A stretch of DNA of 42,050 nt from Poteriospumella lacustris. Lineage: Eukaryota > Sar > Chrysophyceae > Chromulinales > Dinobryaceae. Shown piece by piece: positions 20,414 through 30,301 of this stretch. Where the stretch lies: assembly GCA_008000375.1 (NCBI GenBank), contig SMOI01000273.1, positions 1-42,050 on the forward strand, in the 5' to 3' direction. The notes under the pieces are model-generated. The model searched no databases. It was not told where the DNA came from and worked only from the letters and a program-made list of their open reading frames with translations. How positions within the stretch are numbered: position 1 is the stretch's first letter; each line of letters starts with the position of its first letter. Position numbers and translations under genes: made by a program.

Positions 20414-22105
20414 TCATGTAAGCAACGACGGCAGCGGCTGGTTGAACGCGATGGCGCCGTCCCACATCGCTCGCGTGGACGTCACGCGCAGCAGGTGTAG
20501 GCCCCAGCTGTCCAGCGGCTGGTTGAACGACACGGCACCAGCGAACATCCCATCCAACTGGTGCACGTCGCAGAGCTGCCACGAGGCGATCGGCTGGTTG
20601 AAGGCCGCGGCGTCGCGAAACATCTCCGCGGCGGTCATCACGAGCCGCACGCGGTCGCCCCAGGCGTCCAGCGGCTGGTTGAACGACACGGCACCAGCAA
20701 ACGTGCGGTGCAAGCTACGCACGGCTCTCACGTCCCACGAGGACAACGGTTGATTGAAGGCCACGGCGCCGTCGAAGGTCTTGCGCAGGCTGAGCAGACG
20801 GCCGAGGCGAGGGCCCCACGCGTCGAGCGGCTGGTTGAACGCCACGGCGCCCGCAAACGTCCCACGCAGCGACCTCACATTGCCCACGGACCACGTCGCC
20901 AGGGGCTGGTTAAAACACGGGCAGTGGGCAAAGGTAGCGGTCAGATCCGTCACCGCGCTGGTGTCCCACGTGTCCAGCGGCTGGTCAAACGCCAACGCGC
21001 CGCAGAACATCTCCTCCAGCGACTGGGCTTGCCGCATGTCCCACGTATCCAGCGGGTGATTGAAGCCACTGTGCGCGAACAGCCCCGCAAAGGAGCGGAC
21101 ACGAGAGACGTCCCAGGAGGGCAGCGGTTGATCAAAGGCGGTGCAGCCGCGAAACATCTCCTGGACACTGGTCTGGCCGCCCATGAACGCTCCCCAGGCA
21201 TCGAGCGGCTGGTTGAAACGCACAGCCCCGTGCAGGACATGGCGTACGTCACTGACGTCCCGTAACTGCCACGTCGCCAGGGGTTGGTTGAAGCTCACGG
21301 CGTGGTGAAACATGGCGTTCACCGTGCGGACACGTCGCATGTCCCAGCGGTCCAGTGGCTGGTTGAACGCACGTGCGGCACAAAACACCGCCCCGGCGTC
21401 GGACAATGCACACGTATTCCACGTGTTCAGCGGTTGGTTGAAGCGCACGGCGTCTTGGAACATACTCGCCATCGAGGTGACGCTGGAGACGTCCCAGTCG
21501 GCCAACGGACCGTTGAACGACGCGGCCCCACCGAACATGCCGCTCATATCGCACACGTGGCGCACGTCCCACGTGGAAAGATCCTGGTTGAACGACGCCG
21601 CCCCGGAAAACATTTGGGAAGCGAAACGTAAGTTGCTCACGTTCCATTTCGCCAGCGGCTGGTTGAACGCGGACGCACCGGTGAACATGTGCATCGCACT
21701 GACCAGTGACTGCACGTTCCAACGCTCCAACGGCTGGTTGAACACGTGACAGCTATGGAACATGCCGTCCATGGATTCCACGTTGCTGACATCCCACCGA
21801 CTGATGTCATCGTTGAACTGGTAGTGCGCTCGGAAGACGAAATTCATATTCGTCACGCGATGCACGTCCCACGAGCCGATCGGTCCGTACCGCAGTAGCG
21901 CCTTCGACCGATCAACTCGCCACAATGTTGCAGCACCGCAAATGTTTTCATCATTGATCTCCTCATAGAGGTACTCCTTGATAATAGCACGCACGCCGTA
22001 CGGCAGAACCTTCTGGCACGCGTGTTGGGCTTGTCGATAGAGACACAAGTCCACGAATTGTTCGTCTTGTCGCGTGCGACTCTCCTCGGTCGATCTTCTA
22101 CTCAT
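20414..22105 (-). CDS. BspA-like FNQPL repeat protein (DUF285 type), 19 repeats
   Basis: 563 residues starting MSRRSTEES. Residues ~18-70 form a head shared with the gene at 22492 (VDLCLYR, then LPYGVRAIIKEYLYEE, then LLRYGPIGSWDV). From about residue 75 the protein is built of ~23-residue units of the form F-N-Q-P-L-x-x-W-D/N-V-x-x-V-x-x-M-x-x-M-F. I count 19 F(N/D)xxL motifs; a few units have 2-3 extra residues after the Trp (for example WGAFMGGQTSV). This is the BspA-like/DUF285 repeat known from bacterial surface proteins and expanded in some protists. No signal peptide or membrane segment is visible. The last unit stops after FNQPLPSLLT at a recombination junction, so the native C-terminus may have been lost. 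Confidence 0.9.
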   Translation of the reverse strand: MSRRSTEESRTRQDEQFVDLCLYRQAQHACQKVLPYGVRAIIKEYLYEEINDENICGAATLWRVDRSKALLRYGPIGSWDVHRVTNMNFVFRAHYQFNDDISRWDVSNVESMDGMFHSCHVFNQPLERWNVQSLVSAMHMFTGASAFNQPLAKWNVSNLRFASQMFSGAASFNQDLSTWDVRHVCDMSGMFGGAASFNGPLADWDVSSVTSMASMFQDAVRFNQPLNTWNTCALSDAGAVFCAARAFNQPLDRWDMRRVRTVNAMFHHAVSFNQPLATWQLRDVSDVRHVLHGAVRFNQPLDAWGAFMGGQTSVQEMFRGCTAFDQPLPSWDVSRVRSFAGLFAHSGFNHPLDTWDMRQAQSLEEMFCGALAFDQPLDTWDTSAVTDLTATFAHCPCFNQPLATWSVGNVRSLRGTFAGAVAFNQPLDAWGPRLGRLLSLRKTFDGAVAFNQPLSSWDVRAVRSLHRTFAGAVSFNQPLDAWGDRVRLVMTAAEMFRDAAAFNQPIASWQLCDVHQLDGMFAGAVSFNQPLDSWGLHLLRVTSTRAMWDGAIAFNQPLPSLLT

Positions 22106-22491
22106 GACAGAGATTTTCCTTTTATCAGAAGTGACTTCATCATCTCTTCATCTTCTGTTCTTGCCAAGTGAGCTTTCCGGTTTCCCAGCAGCAGCGCAGC
22201 AGAGCGGCAGCGGAAGATACACGCGACACACCGACGGACACACAGCCTCGTGAGAGAGGCCCCACTCCCAAACCGGGGACCCGTTTCAGTTTGTCTTGTT
22301 GCAACGGCAGGACGACAACACACCGACTGACACAGTCTCGTGAGAGAAGCCCCAGTCAACAAACAGCTCTTCAAGGAGCGCAGGAGGACGATGATCGATG
22401 ATCGCTGCTGGGAGAGCGGCAGAAGAAGACGCCACCGATATATGGTATATGCCAACGGGTTGATTCTTATTCTTATTATCGAACGTGTTGA
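22106..22491. promoter_or_regulatory. Shared divergent promoter region with a direct repeat
   Basis: This separates the start codons of the two FNQPL genes, which point away from each other. A ~40-base unit occurs at 22225-22264 and again at 22313-22354: ACACACCGAC, then GACACA, then CTCGTGAGAGARGCCCCA. The duplicate spacing and the position between two paralogues make these candidate shared control sites, though they could also be an old duplication. Confidence 0.55.
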
Positions 22492-23466
22492 ATGGCCACA
22501 GGAATGTGTAAAGCGAGCGTGGCGGGAACAGAGACTCAATTTACATTTGAAGTTATACCACACAAAATGACCCCTAAGCGCTACCACCATTTCCAGCTGT
22601 TGGATCTCTGTCTCTTACGATACTCGAGTGAGCACCATCAAGTGTATCTGCCCTTCGGCATCAGAGACACAATAAAGGCATATTTCTATGAGAAACTAAG
22701 CGATCAATCGATTCGTGTGGCGATCGGTCTTTGGTTCGGAAAGAAAGCCACCGTCATCCTTCGCTACGGATACATCACCGACTGGGACGTGTCGAACGTC
22801 ACCGACATGCACGGTCTCTTTCGCGGAAAACAGCGCTTCAACGCGGATATTAGCGGCTGGGACGTCAGCAATGTGACCAACATGGATTGTATGTTTCGTG
22901 AGGCGTTGTCGTTCAACTGTCCGTTGAATCGGTGGAACACGAGTCGCGTGCAGTCCTCGTCGGAGATGTTTCGCTATGCCAAGGCCTTCAATCAGCCGCT
23001 TGATGCCTGGGACATGCGTAGCAACAGAGATATGTCGGGGATGTTCTCGTACGCGTTCGCTTTTAACCAGCCGCTGAACCGGTGGAACGTGTCGAACGTC
23101 GTCGACCTGAGCGAGATGTTTTACATCGCCTCTGACTTCAACCAACCGCTCGATCAATGGGACGTGGGGCAGGTGGAGAATATGAGTCTTCTCTTTTATC
23201 ATGCACACGCATTCAACCAGCCGTTGGAGCACTGGAACACGTCGAACGTGACGTCGATGTCGATGATGTTCGATGGAGCGCGCGCGTTCAACCAGCCGTT
23301 GGGGCGGTGGGACGTGCGTCGCGTGGAATCCATGAATTACATGTTTAGTGGCGCGGTGAAGTTCAACCAACCATTACACGAGTGGGATATACGGAACGTG
23401 ACGGATACGCGGGGCATGTTCGAGAATGCGACGGCGTACACACCACCGGCTGGACGTCCGCTGTAG
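22492..23466 (+). CDS. BspA-like FNQPL repeat protein, 8 repeats
   Basis: 324 residues from ATG 22492; a second in-frame ATG at 22567 (context CACAAA) is an equally good start and sits just before the conserved head. The head (LDLCLLRYSS, LPFGIRDTIKAYFYEKLSD, LRYGYITDWDVSNVTDM) is homologous to that of the minus-strand gene. Eight F-N-x-P-L-type units follow, closer to consensus than in the larger paralogue (WDVSNVTNMDCMF, WNVSNVVDLSEMF), then a short PPAGRPL tail. No signal peptide or membrane segment. Base composition is less GC-rich than in the paralogue, so the pair is not a recent duplication. Confidence 0.9.
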   Translation: MATGMCKASVAGTETQFTFEVIPHKMTPKRYHHFQLLDLCLLRYSSEHHQVYLPFGIRDTIKAYFYEKLSDQSIRVAIGLWFGKKATVILRYGYITDWDVSNVTDMHGLFRGKQRFNADISGWDVSNVTNMDCMFREALSFNCPLNRWNTSRVQSSSEMFRYAKAFNQPLDAWDMRSNRDMSGMFSYAFAFNQPLNRWNVSNVVDLSEMFYIASDFNQPLDQWDVGQVENMSLLFYHAHAFNQPLEHWNTSNVTSMSMMFDGARAFNQPLGRWDVRRVESMNYMFSGAVKFNQPLHEWDIRNVTDTRGMFENATAYTPPAGRPL

Positions 23467-23488
23467 GCTGCAGGAGGGATGCTGAGGT

Positions 23489-24913
23489 CTATTCGAGCAT
23501 GGCGGCTTGTACGCTTTGTATGCTCTGTTGATAGAGTTGCAATACTCGTTGGGGCAGTTCGTCCAGGGGTGTGGCGGTGTCGGGTTTGTTCTTCTTGGGC
23601 TTCGTCTGCACCGCCGGGGCTGTCGGCGGAGAGAGCACACGCTCGACGATGTATTCTTGTAGGACTTCTTCGAAGACAGACAGCTCGTAGGTCGTTGTCG
23701 GTTGGGCAGAGGAGAGGCTACCACGTTGTCGGTTCGCGACTTTCTCGACTTTGCTCATCGGGGCCACCTCCGCAGCGACCATGCTGCCCTGCCACAGGTA
23801 GCCGTACGCTAAACGTGCATGACATCATCAACGGATAACGGACCGGACACCAACCGCAAGGTAGTCAGAGTGTGGTTTACCTTTGTAATACTGTCGCGCT
23901 TGCATCAACAATTGAACGAATCGCAGTGTGTCGCCGTGCGGACCACTGGACGACTCTTGCAACAGCCGCGTCGCCTCTTCGTCCGTCACGCCCTCCAGCA
24001 ACGGAGCAAATGCTTTCACATATGCCAGGATCCACAGCGTCACTGCATTGTGATTGACGCCTCCATCCAGAGCTGATAACAACTCGGTCGTGAGATAACT
24101 GTCGATGGCTTCATCCGCCTCCTCCTCGTCGCGTTGTTGCTCTCGCTGCGTCTTCTGCGTTTGCTTGATCAATACCAACGCCTGTTGATACCCATGGGCG
24201 GCCGAAGCATCTGGGTTCGTTTCCACGGCCGTGGAGGACTGTTGAAGGAATTCCTGAGCCGATTTAGTGTCGCCTTTGTCGAGGTAGCACTGGAAGATGC
24301 GCGTGCGCACGGCGAGATGGTCCTCGTCGTCGTGTTCCAAGATCTCTTTGAAGCTCTCGATGGCATCTTTGCTCTTCTTGAAGGTGTGGTGGAGGAAATA
24401 CGCCAAATCATACAGTGCCTGTAGAAATTCACGTCCTTTGGGAAGAATGTACCAGATTTTGCCCTTTTGTTGGTCCAGGAGGTTGGGAGGTGGGACAAAC
24501 TCCGGTTCTGGGGGCAAGTAGTGCGACAGTGCGGCCCGAGCTGCACCTTTCAAACGATACTGAGGGTCTATGCAGGTATAAGAAAAGTCATTAAAGCCTC
24601 TAAATTGGGATGAGAGAGCATTGAATGGTCGCTTACCGATGTGTCTCTCCTTTTTCTTGCTGTCTTCACCAAAACCTTGCAAATCCAATCGAAGGCGATC
24701 AACCACAGACTGCAGGCGCTTCAGTTCAATACGATTTCGCATCAACACTTTGCGTTCATCACTTTCACGTTCTCTCATGGCCGCGGACATGGGTTTCATT
24801 CCTTTCTTCTGTTTCATCGCGTCGACGCCAAACTTGGCACTGTTTCCTTTTCCCATCTTTTGCTTTCTCTCCAGCTGTACGATGACCCAATTCAAGAAGC
24901 TTATGCCTTTCAC
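23489..24913 (-). CDS. TPR-like helical protein, three exons
   Basis: Exons 24913-24637, 24567-23881 and 23808-23489 join in frame to 427 residues. The introns are 69 and 72 bases, GT-AG: GTAAGC to TGCATAG, and GTAAAC to GTTTAG. The first join gives ERHIDPQYRLKGAA, the second QYYKAYGYLWQGSM. The N-end is basic (MGKGNSAKFG follows 19 residues in and may be the true start). The centre has TPR-like helix pairs: FLQALYDLAYFLHH, DAIESFKEILEHDDEDHLAV and RIFQCYLDKGDTKSAQEFL. The C-terminal ~90 residues have a helix (LSVFEEVLQEYIVERVL) and a Lys/Pro-rich linker. I do not recognise a named family; a cytosolic scaffold is likely. Confidence 0.8.
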
Positions 24914-25295
24914 AGATTGTCGATGTCCAACGTTCTGTTGTCATCGAAGGCTCAGTTTCTAGCTAAATACAGATGACCTTGTGGGTTGTTGGTCGACCGT
25001 CGAGTTGTCGATCGAAAAACAGTTGGATTTGAGGCCTACGTACACTTCTCTTCTGATACGTAAGCAAAAGAAGGACATCGATAAATGAAGCTAGTAGTAC
25101 ATGGAGGTTTCATATTCCATACTTATTCCACTTGTCTCTCTGTCTCTGCGCAACAATTTCGTAACCCATAACCCAAGCAAGCGTCGTATGTAGTCATTCC
25201 TCAAAGTGTCCTTGACCATCTTCTTGGTGTATAGCTCACTTCCATCGCTATTCACCTTGTGCACTTCAAAAGCAACTGAACCAGAACCGTGAGAA
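24914..25295. promoter_or_regulatory. Divergent promoter region, TPR gene and first lectin
   Basis: This is the gap between the divergent starts. From about 25195 it is the 5' flank shared with the second lectin gene (28243-28343), including the sequence directly before the ATG, so the duplicated unit carried its leader and perhaps its promoter. Confidence 0.5.
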
Positions 25296-27280
25296 ATGGA
25301 GCAGATGGTGTTGGGCCCCGTCGAAACGCCTCTGGACGACCTCCCAGAGGACACCTTTGTCAGCGAGACAGAGCTTCCTGCTCCTGAGCCATATTTTGAT
25401 TCAGTGATCATGAATGCTCCGATGTCGCCACGATCACAAAGGCCGGTGATGCGATCGACATCCTCATCGTCGAACAATGGCACAGCAACAGAGGTGCCAC
25501 CTCCTGTACCACCAGAACTGCTCCCCCCAGCATTGAAGCCTGTGGGTATGATTCAAACGGGCACGTTCACCTTGACCAAAGGAAACTGTCCCGAGTGTAT
25601 CCAACAGACGTACCCCTTCACGGTCGCCTTTGAAACGGCGTTTGACAGCATGCCTCAGGTGGGCATGTTCATGGTGCAGTTAGAAGCCGATCAAAGAGTC
25701 AATACTCGTATAGCGTGCGTGATTACAGCGATTGAGCGTACGCATTTCACCTTCGAGATGGGCACATGGGGCGACTCAAAGGTGTATCTGTTGAAATACG
25801 CCTGGATTGCCTCCACTAACCCTGGTATTTCGATAACTTCAATCACGATTGGCTCTTTTAAACACGATCCTATCCGTGATGCCCGTGAAATCACTCTTCC
25901 TTTTGGGCGAACAATCTCGACAATGGCACCCCCGAAGGTAGTCGTGGGGGTGAACTACTTGGACTGCTGCCACCAAGAAAACCGTCGCTTGCGAACATCG
26001 ATTGGTCGAATCACTCCCACCAATTTCACACTGTTTATCAAGGTGTGGAGCAAGAGTGTCATATGGAAAGTCGGCTACACGATCATAACGATATTCGACC
26101 CGAACGTCGCGACGACGTTGTGGGATGCGAAACGTGTTGATCCACATGAAGGTGTGTCGTTCAAATATGACCCACGCTATGTTACTGTCCCACACTATGA
26201 AACGAAAACGACACCCTTGGCGGCCATGGAACTGCCGTTGTTTTCTTGGACACAGTTCCAGCGTGGACCATCGGTACCGGTGCCACGATTGTCGCGGAGT
26301 TTACCTCTGGTGATCCCGATGTTGCAAGGGTTTGATGTGGACAAGAAGTATCACTGTTGTCTTCGTGTGATTGCCTCGTTGTCGTTACACGATGAGACGG
26401 AAGAGAAGATGTTTGAGCTGTTCGGCACCCATGGTACCTACCAGCTACGTCATGCAGCGCAATTTGATGAATTGGATATGAGATCGCAGCACTTTCATAA
26501 CCTCTTGAATCTGACCGTTCGTTCTGAAAAGGACTGCCTTATCTACGGATTGCAATCGAATTTCATCATCTTCAATCGACATATGATCGTCGGCGATACG
26601 CAGAAGAAAACAGTGTATCTACAAGATCTGCTTCCCGCCCTGTCCACATAAACGAAGCAAACGTTTTATGTTTCTTTTTGAACCATCTGCATCTCTTTTA
26701 TCCCTCTTTGTCCCTCTCCCCCGCTGTTTCCTTGTATCGCATCATCAAGTTTCGTTGTCACATGACCGATGGCGACCATCGTCGTTCCGTGACTTTATCA
26801 ATACCCAGATACAAGTGAAACGGGCGTACTGGAGGCGGAGGGACGATGGATGTGGAGACACCATCACCATCGCCGAGCACCGCGCCACACCGCACCACAC
26901 CGCACCACACCGCACCACACCTCACCGCACCGCAGCGGAGGCGAGGAGGGATAGAAGGATCGAAGACATGAAAGCCAACCCCCTTTTTTCTTCTCGCCTC
27001 CATGTCGTCTGTAGATGGTGGTCACTCCCATTTGTGCTGTTTGCTGTTCAGCGTTCCATGTTCGGTCATATGCTGTCGCTTTGATTTATCTCCTTCTCTC
27101 TCACCCCGTCGCTCTCCATATCCCCTCCCCCCAATGACGTACGTGGTGCATTCAACGTCCCAAGGGGGCTGCCTTATGTTTCTCCACACGTGAACCTCGC
27201 ATCGTTGTGCGTTGATTTCACCGTTAGTATGCTTTCCTCTGTCTCTTGCTTGTCGCAGATGCCCTGCTCTCTTCATTTGT
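25195..27280. repeat. Lectin-gene duplication unit, copy 1
   Basis: The unit contains ~100 bases of 5' flank, the lectin gene and ~630 bases of 3' flank. It is repeated head-to-tail at 28243-30301, with the starts about 3.05 kb apart. Identity is patchy: near complete in the 5' part and several gene blocks, lower just after the stop codon, high again in the distal 3' flank (about 27120-27280 against 30140-30300). A CCGCACCACA minisatellite (about 26881-26935) is present only in this copy. Confidence 0.85.
25296..26651 (+). CDS. Three-domain H-type lectin, tandem copy 1
   Basis: 451 residues, no intron. Residues 1-85 are acidic/Ser/Pro-rich and lack a signal peptide. Three H-type lectin domains follow: ~107-173 (YPFTVAFETAF, then FTFEMGTWGDSKVYLLKYAWIAS), ~200-267 (PPKVVVGVNYLD, then FTLFIKVWSKSVIWKVGYTII) and ~335-427 (LPLVIPMLQGFDVD, then LNLTVRSEKDCLIYGLQSNFIIF). 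The TWGDS loop and the W-x-A strand are the family hallmark, seen in Helix pomatia agglutinin and the C-terminal domain of discoidins, which bind GalNAc/Gal. Only domain 1 keeps TWGDS; domains 2 and 3 are degenerate. Lack of a signal peptide matches discoidin-like unconventional secretion, but a cytosolic role is possible. Confidence 0.85.
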   Translation: MEQMVLGPVETPLDDLPEDTFVSETELPAPEPYFDSVIMNAPMSPRSQRPVMRSTSSSSNNGTATEVPPPVPPELLPPALKPVGMIQTGTFTLTKGNCPECIQQTYPFTVAFETAFDSMPQVGMFMVQLEADQRVNTRIACVITAIERTHFTFEMGTWGDSKVYLLKYAWIASTNPGISITSITIGSFKHDPIRDAREITLPFGRTISTMAPPKVVVGVNYLDCCHQENRRLRTSIGRITPTNFTLFIKVWSKSVIWKVGYTIITIFDPNVATTLWDAKRVDPHEGVSFKYDPRYVTVPHYETKTTPLAAMELPLFSWTQFQRGPSVPVPRLSRSLPLVIPMLQGFDVDKKYHCCLRVIASLSLHDETEEKMFELFGTHGTYQLRHAAQFDELDMRSQHFHNLLNLTVRSEKDCLIYGLQSNFIIFNRHMIVGDTQKKTVYLQDLLPALST

Positions 27281-28343
27281 TCTTTTGTGTTCTTTTGTTT
27301 TTCATTACATTCAGAATGTTGTACGATTCGATCGTCAATTTTGCGAGCTTTAGCTTTTGAGTTGGAGATTGTTTGAGTAACAGACGAAATATTGATTATT
27401 TCGATCACATACAGGATGGCTTCAAATAGTCAGGGAAAACTCGATGGCAGTACAAACTCGATGAACACGTATTTCGATGATTCTTGAGCCTTTCCCAATG
27501 GAGGATCTGACGAAGTCAGAACCTTCCTCATGGAAGAACACACTGAGAGAATGCATTTTCAACCTCTGATCATATGCAATGAGAGTCGATTCAACCTCTA
27601 AAATGATGGACTAATCAATCAGTGAAATCACAAACACCAGATACATCGACTACCATTAATTTCTTAGCATTGGCGACATCATACATGCGACAATTCTTGG
27701 TATCAACCAATGAGCTCCAGTGATATCTTGAGTTGTGATGCGCAATACGACACAACTGCGATGGGATCATATATTGGCTTGACTGTATGGTGACATCCAA
27801 CGATAGATAGTAGAAAAACAAAGGTTGGAGTACAATACAAGATATATGATGGGAGGCTGACACAAACGACAATGCGAATATAGCAGTACTACAGTTATGT
27901 CCGACGAACGGCAGTCTGCGGTCTAAACTGCAACAGTTTCGGACCGCAGACGATGACTCCGGTACGAAATTACTTGACGATACGGAAGTTGATCTTGAAA
28001 GAGTAGTCAATGATGCGCTATTTCCTTGTGGATACCAGGTAGGCCCTTTCGATCGAATGTTACCGCAGGTTAGAGGGATTTGAGAACTGCGTACTCCATC
28101 GCTTCGCCTTTTTACGTATATCGTGTCAATATTGGGCAACATAAGTACTGTGATGTTTCATTTTCACTGTCCTCTTCTCTGCGCACCTGCCGTCGTCGCG
28201 TGGCATCTCCGTCAAACAACCACGACTTCGTCACAAGCAAGCACATTCTTCAAAGTGTGCCATTGATCATCTTGTTGGTGTATAGCTCACTTTCATCGCT
28301 ATTCTCCTGTGGCACTTCAACGACTGAACCAGAACCGTGAGAA
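26652..28343. other. Spacer between the duplicated lectin genes
   Basis: The first ~630 bases belong to the duplication unit. About 27281-28242 is unique in this window, AT-rich, with no convincing gene on either strand, and carries the hairpin at 27914-27951. The last ~100 bases are the duplicated 5' flank of the second lectin gene. Confidence 0.6.
27914..27951. repeat. 17-bp hairpin with a CAA triloop
   Basis: GTCTGCGGTCTAAACTG (27914-27930) and CAGTTTCGGACCGCAGAC (27934-27951) are reverse complements except for one mismatch/bulge, separated by three bases. It lies in unique sequence between the two lectin copies, far from any stop codon. It could be a small-RNA precursor, a transposon end or a structured RNA element. 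Confidence 0.8.
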
Positions 28344-30301
28344 ATGGAGCAGATGGTGTTGGGCCCTGTCGAAACGCCTCTGGACGACCTCCCAGAGGAC
28401 ACCATTGTCAGCGAGACAGAGCTTCCTGCTCCTGAGCCATATTTAGATTCAGTGATCATGAATGCTCCGATGTCGCCACGATCACAAAGGCCGGTGATGC
28501 GATCGACATCCTCATCGTCGAACAATGGCACAGCAACAGAGGTGCCACCTCCTGTACCACCAGAACTGCTCCCCCCAGCATTGAAGCCTGTGGGTATGAT
28601 TCAAACGGGCACGTTCACCTTGACCAAAGGAAACTGTCCCGAGTGTATCCAACAGACGTACCCCTTCACGGTCGCCTTTGAAACGGCGTTTGACAGCATG
28701 CCTCAGGTGGGCATGTTCATGGTGCAGTTAGAAGCGGATCAAAAAACCAATACTCGCATATTGTGTGAGGTTAAAGCGATTGAGCGTACGCATTTCACCT
28801 TCGAGATGGGCACATGGGGCGACTCGAAGGTGTTTCTGTTGAAATACGCCTGGATTGCCTCCACTAACCCCGGTATTTCAATCACCACGAAACCTCACGG
28901 ATCCTGGCCAAAGAATCCTATCACGGGTCCTTGTGAAGTTACACTTTCCTTCGGACAACCGAGCACGTCAGTGGCACCCCCGAAGGTAGTCGTGGGGTTG
29001 AACTACTTGGATTGCTGCGGAAAAGAAAACCGTCGCTTGCGAACATCGATTGGTCGGATCACTCCCACCAATTTCACACTGTTTATCAAGGTGTGGAGCA
29101 AGAGTGTCATTTGGAAAGTCGGCTACACGATCATTACGATATTTGACCCGAACGTCGCGACGACCTTATGGGATGCGAGCATCCCCGAACAGCAAGCTGT
29201 CTCCTCCGAGTTTCTACGTGATATTTCCGTTCCTCGCTATGAAACGAAATCCATGCCCTTGGCGGCCATGGAACTGCCGTTGTTTTCTTGGACACAGTTC
29301 CAGCGTGGGCCATCGGTACCGGTGCCACGATTGTCGCGGAGTTTACCTCTGGTGATCCCGATGTTGCAAGGGTTTGATGTGGACAAGAAGTATCACTGTT
29401 GTCTTCGTGTGATTGCCTCGTTGTCGTTGCACGATGAGACGGAAGAGAAGATGTTTGAGCTGTTCCGCACCCATGGTACCTATCAGCTGCATTATGCCGC
29501 GTTGTATGACCGATTGGATGCCCAGGCTCTGCGTTACAATAACCTCTTACATATGACCGTTCGTGCGGAAACACGTTGTCTCGTCTATGGCGTGCAATCG
29601 AATTTCATCATCTTCAATCGACACATGATCGTCGGTGATACGCAGAAGAAAACCGTGTATCTGCAAGAGTTGCTTCCCGTCAATCGTTAGACGTTAGTAG
29701 AACAACAGACCCCCCTGTTCTCGTGTCTTCTACCATCATTTATCTCCATCTCTCTTTCTCTCGAATCTCTCTCTGTCTCCCGCCCGCCCGCTTTTTCCTT
29801 GTGTCACATCTGCCCATGTTCGTTGTCACGTGGCTTCATCATCAATACCCAGATAGAAGTGAAACGGGTGGTAGTGAGGAGAGGAGGAGATGTATGTAGA
29901 GAAGGGACGAGGGATGTAGAGACAGACAATCCACCACAACCACCACCGCCCGGCTCAGCACCGCAACGGAGACGAGGAAGCCATGAAAGCCGCCCTTCCT
30001 TCTTGTCCACGTCCACGTGGCTGTCGTCTGTACGTGGTGGTCATTCCCATTTGTGCTCAATGTTCGGTTATGCTGTCCGCTTTGATTTGTTTTTCTCTTT
30101 CTCTCTCTCTCACACACACTTCATCGTTCTCCATAGCCCATATCCCCCCCCCCAAATGACGTACGTGGTGCATTCCACGTACCAAGGGGCTGCCTTATGT
30201 TTCTCCACATGTGAACCTCGCATCGTTGTGCGTTGATCTCACCGTTAGTATGCTTTCCTCTGTCTCTTGCTTGTCGCAGATGCCCTGCTCTCTTGATTTG
30301 T
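28243..30301. repeat. Lectin-gene duplication unit, copy 2
   Basis: Head-to-tail copy of 25195-27280, including 5' leader, coding sequence and 3' flank. The distal flank (about 30140-30300) stays well conserved although non-coding. Confidence 0.85.
28344..29690 (+). CDS. Three-domain H-type lectin, tandem copy 2
   Basis: 448 residues with the same architecture as the gene at 25296. The first ~130 residues differ at only two positions. Differences then cluster: the start of domain 1 core (KTNTRILCEVKAIERT against RVNTRIACVITAIERT), the linker between domains 1 and 2 (TTKPHGSWPKNPITGPCEV), the domain 2-3 linker (SIPEQQAVSSEFLRDISV) and a patch in domain 3 (LHYAALYDRLDAQALRYNN). Blocks between are nearly identical at the DNA level. 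TWGDSKVFLLKYAWIAS is retained. The pattern points to gene conversion with or without selection for diversity. Confidence 0.85.
   Translation: MEQMVLGPVETPLDDLPEDTIVSETELPAPEPYLDSVIMNAPMSPRSQRPVMRSTSSSSNNGTATEVPPPVPPELLPPALKPVGMIQTGTFTLTKGNCPECIQQTYPFTVAFETAFDSMPQVGMFMVQLEADQKTNTRILCEVKAIERTHFTFEMGTWGDSKVFLLKYAWIASTNPGISITTKPHGSWPKNPITGPCEVTLSFGQPSTSVAPPKVVVGLNYLDCCGKENRRLRTSIGRITPTNFTLFIKVWSKSVIWKVGYTIITIFDPNVATTLWDASIPEQQAVSSEFLRDISVPRYETKSMPLAAMELPLFSWTQFQRGPSVPVPRLSRSLPLVIPMLQGFDVDKKYHCCLRVIASLSLHDETEEKMFELFRTHGTYQLHYAALYDRLDAQALRYNNLLHMTVRAETRCLVYGVQSNFIIFNRHMIVGDTQKKTVYLQELLPVNR

Noticed and set aside
20442-21749. Plus-strand frames rich in SSGWLN motifs opposite the FNQPL gene
   Set aside because: They are the reverse complement of the FNQPL codons; the N-Q-P-L-x-x-W frame with the shared head is the real one.
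25091-25483. Minus-strand frame shared by both lectin copies (also 28250-28531)
   Set aside because: Its conservation is explained by the tandem duplication of the plus-strand gene, whose H-type lectin domains are clear.
27615-28142. 175-codon minus-strand frame in the lectin spacer
   Set aside because: No domain, crosses the hairpin, and composition matches the surrounding non-coding DNA.
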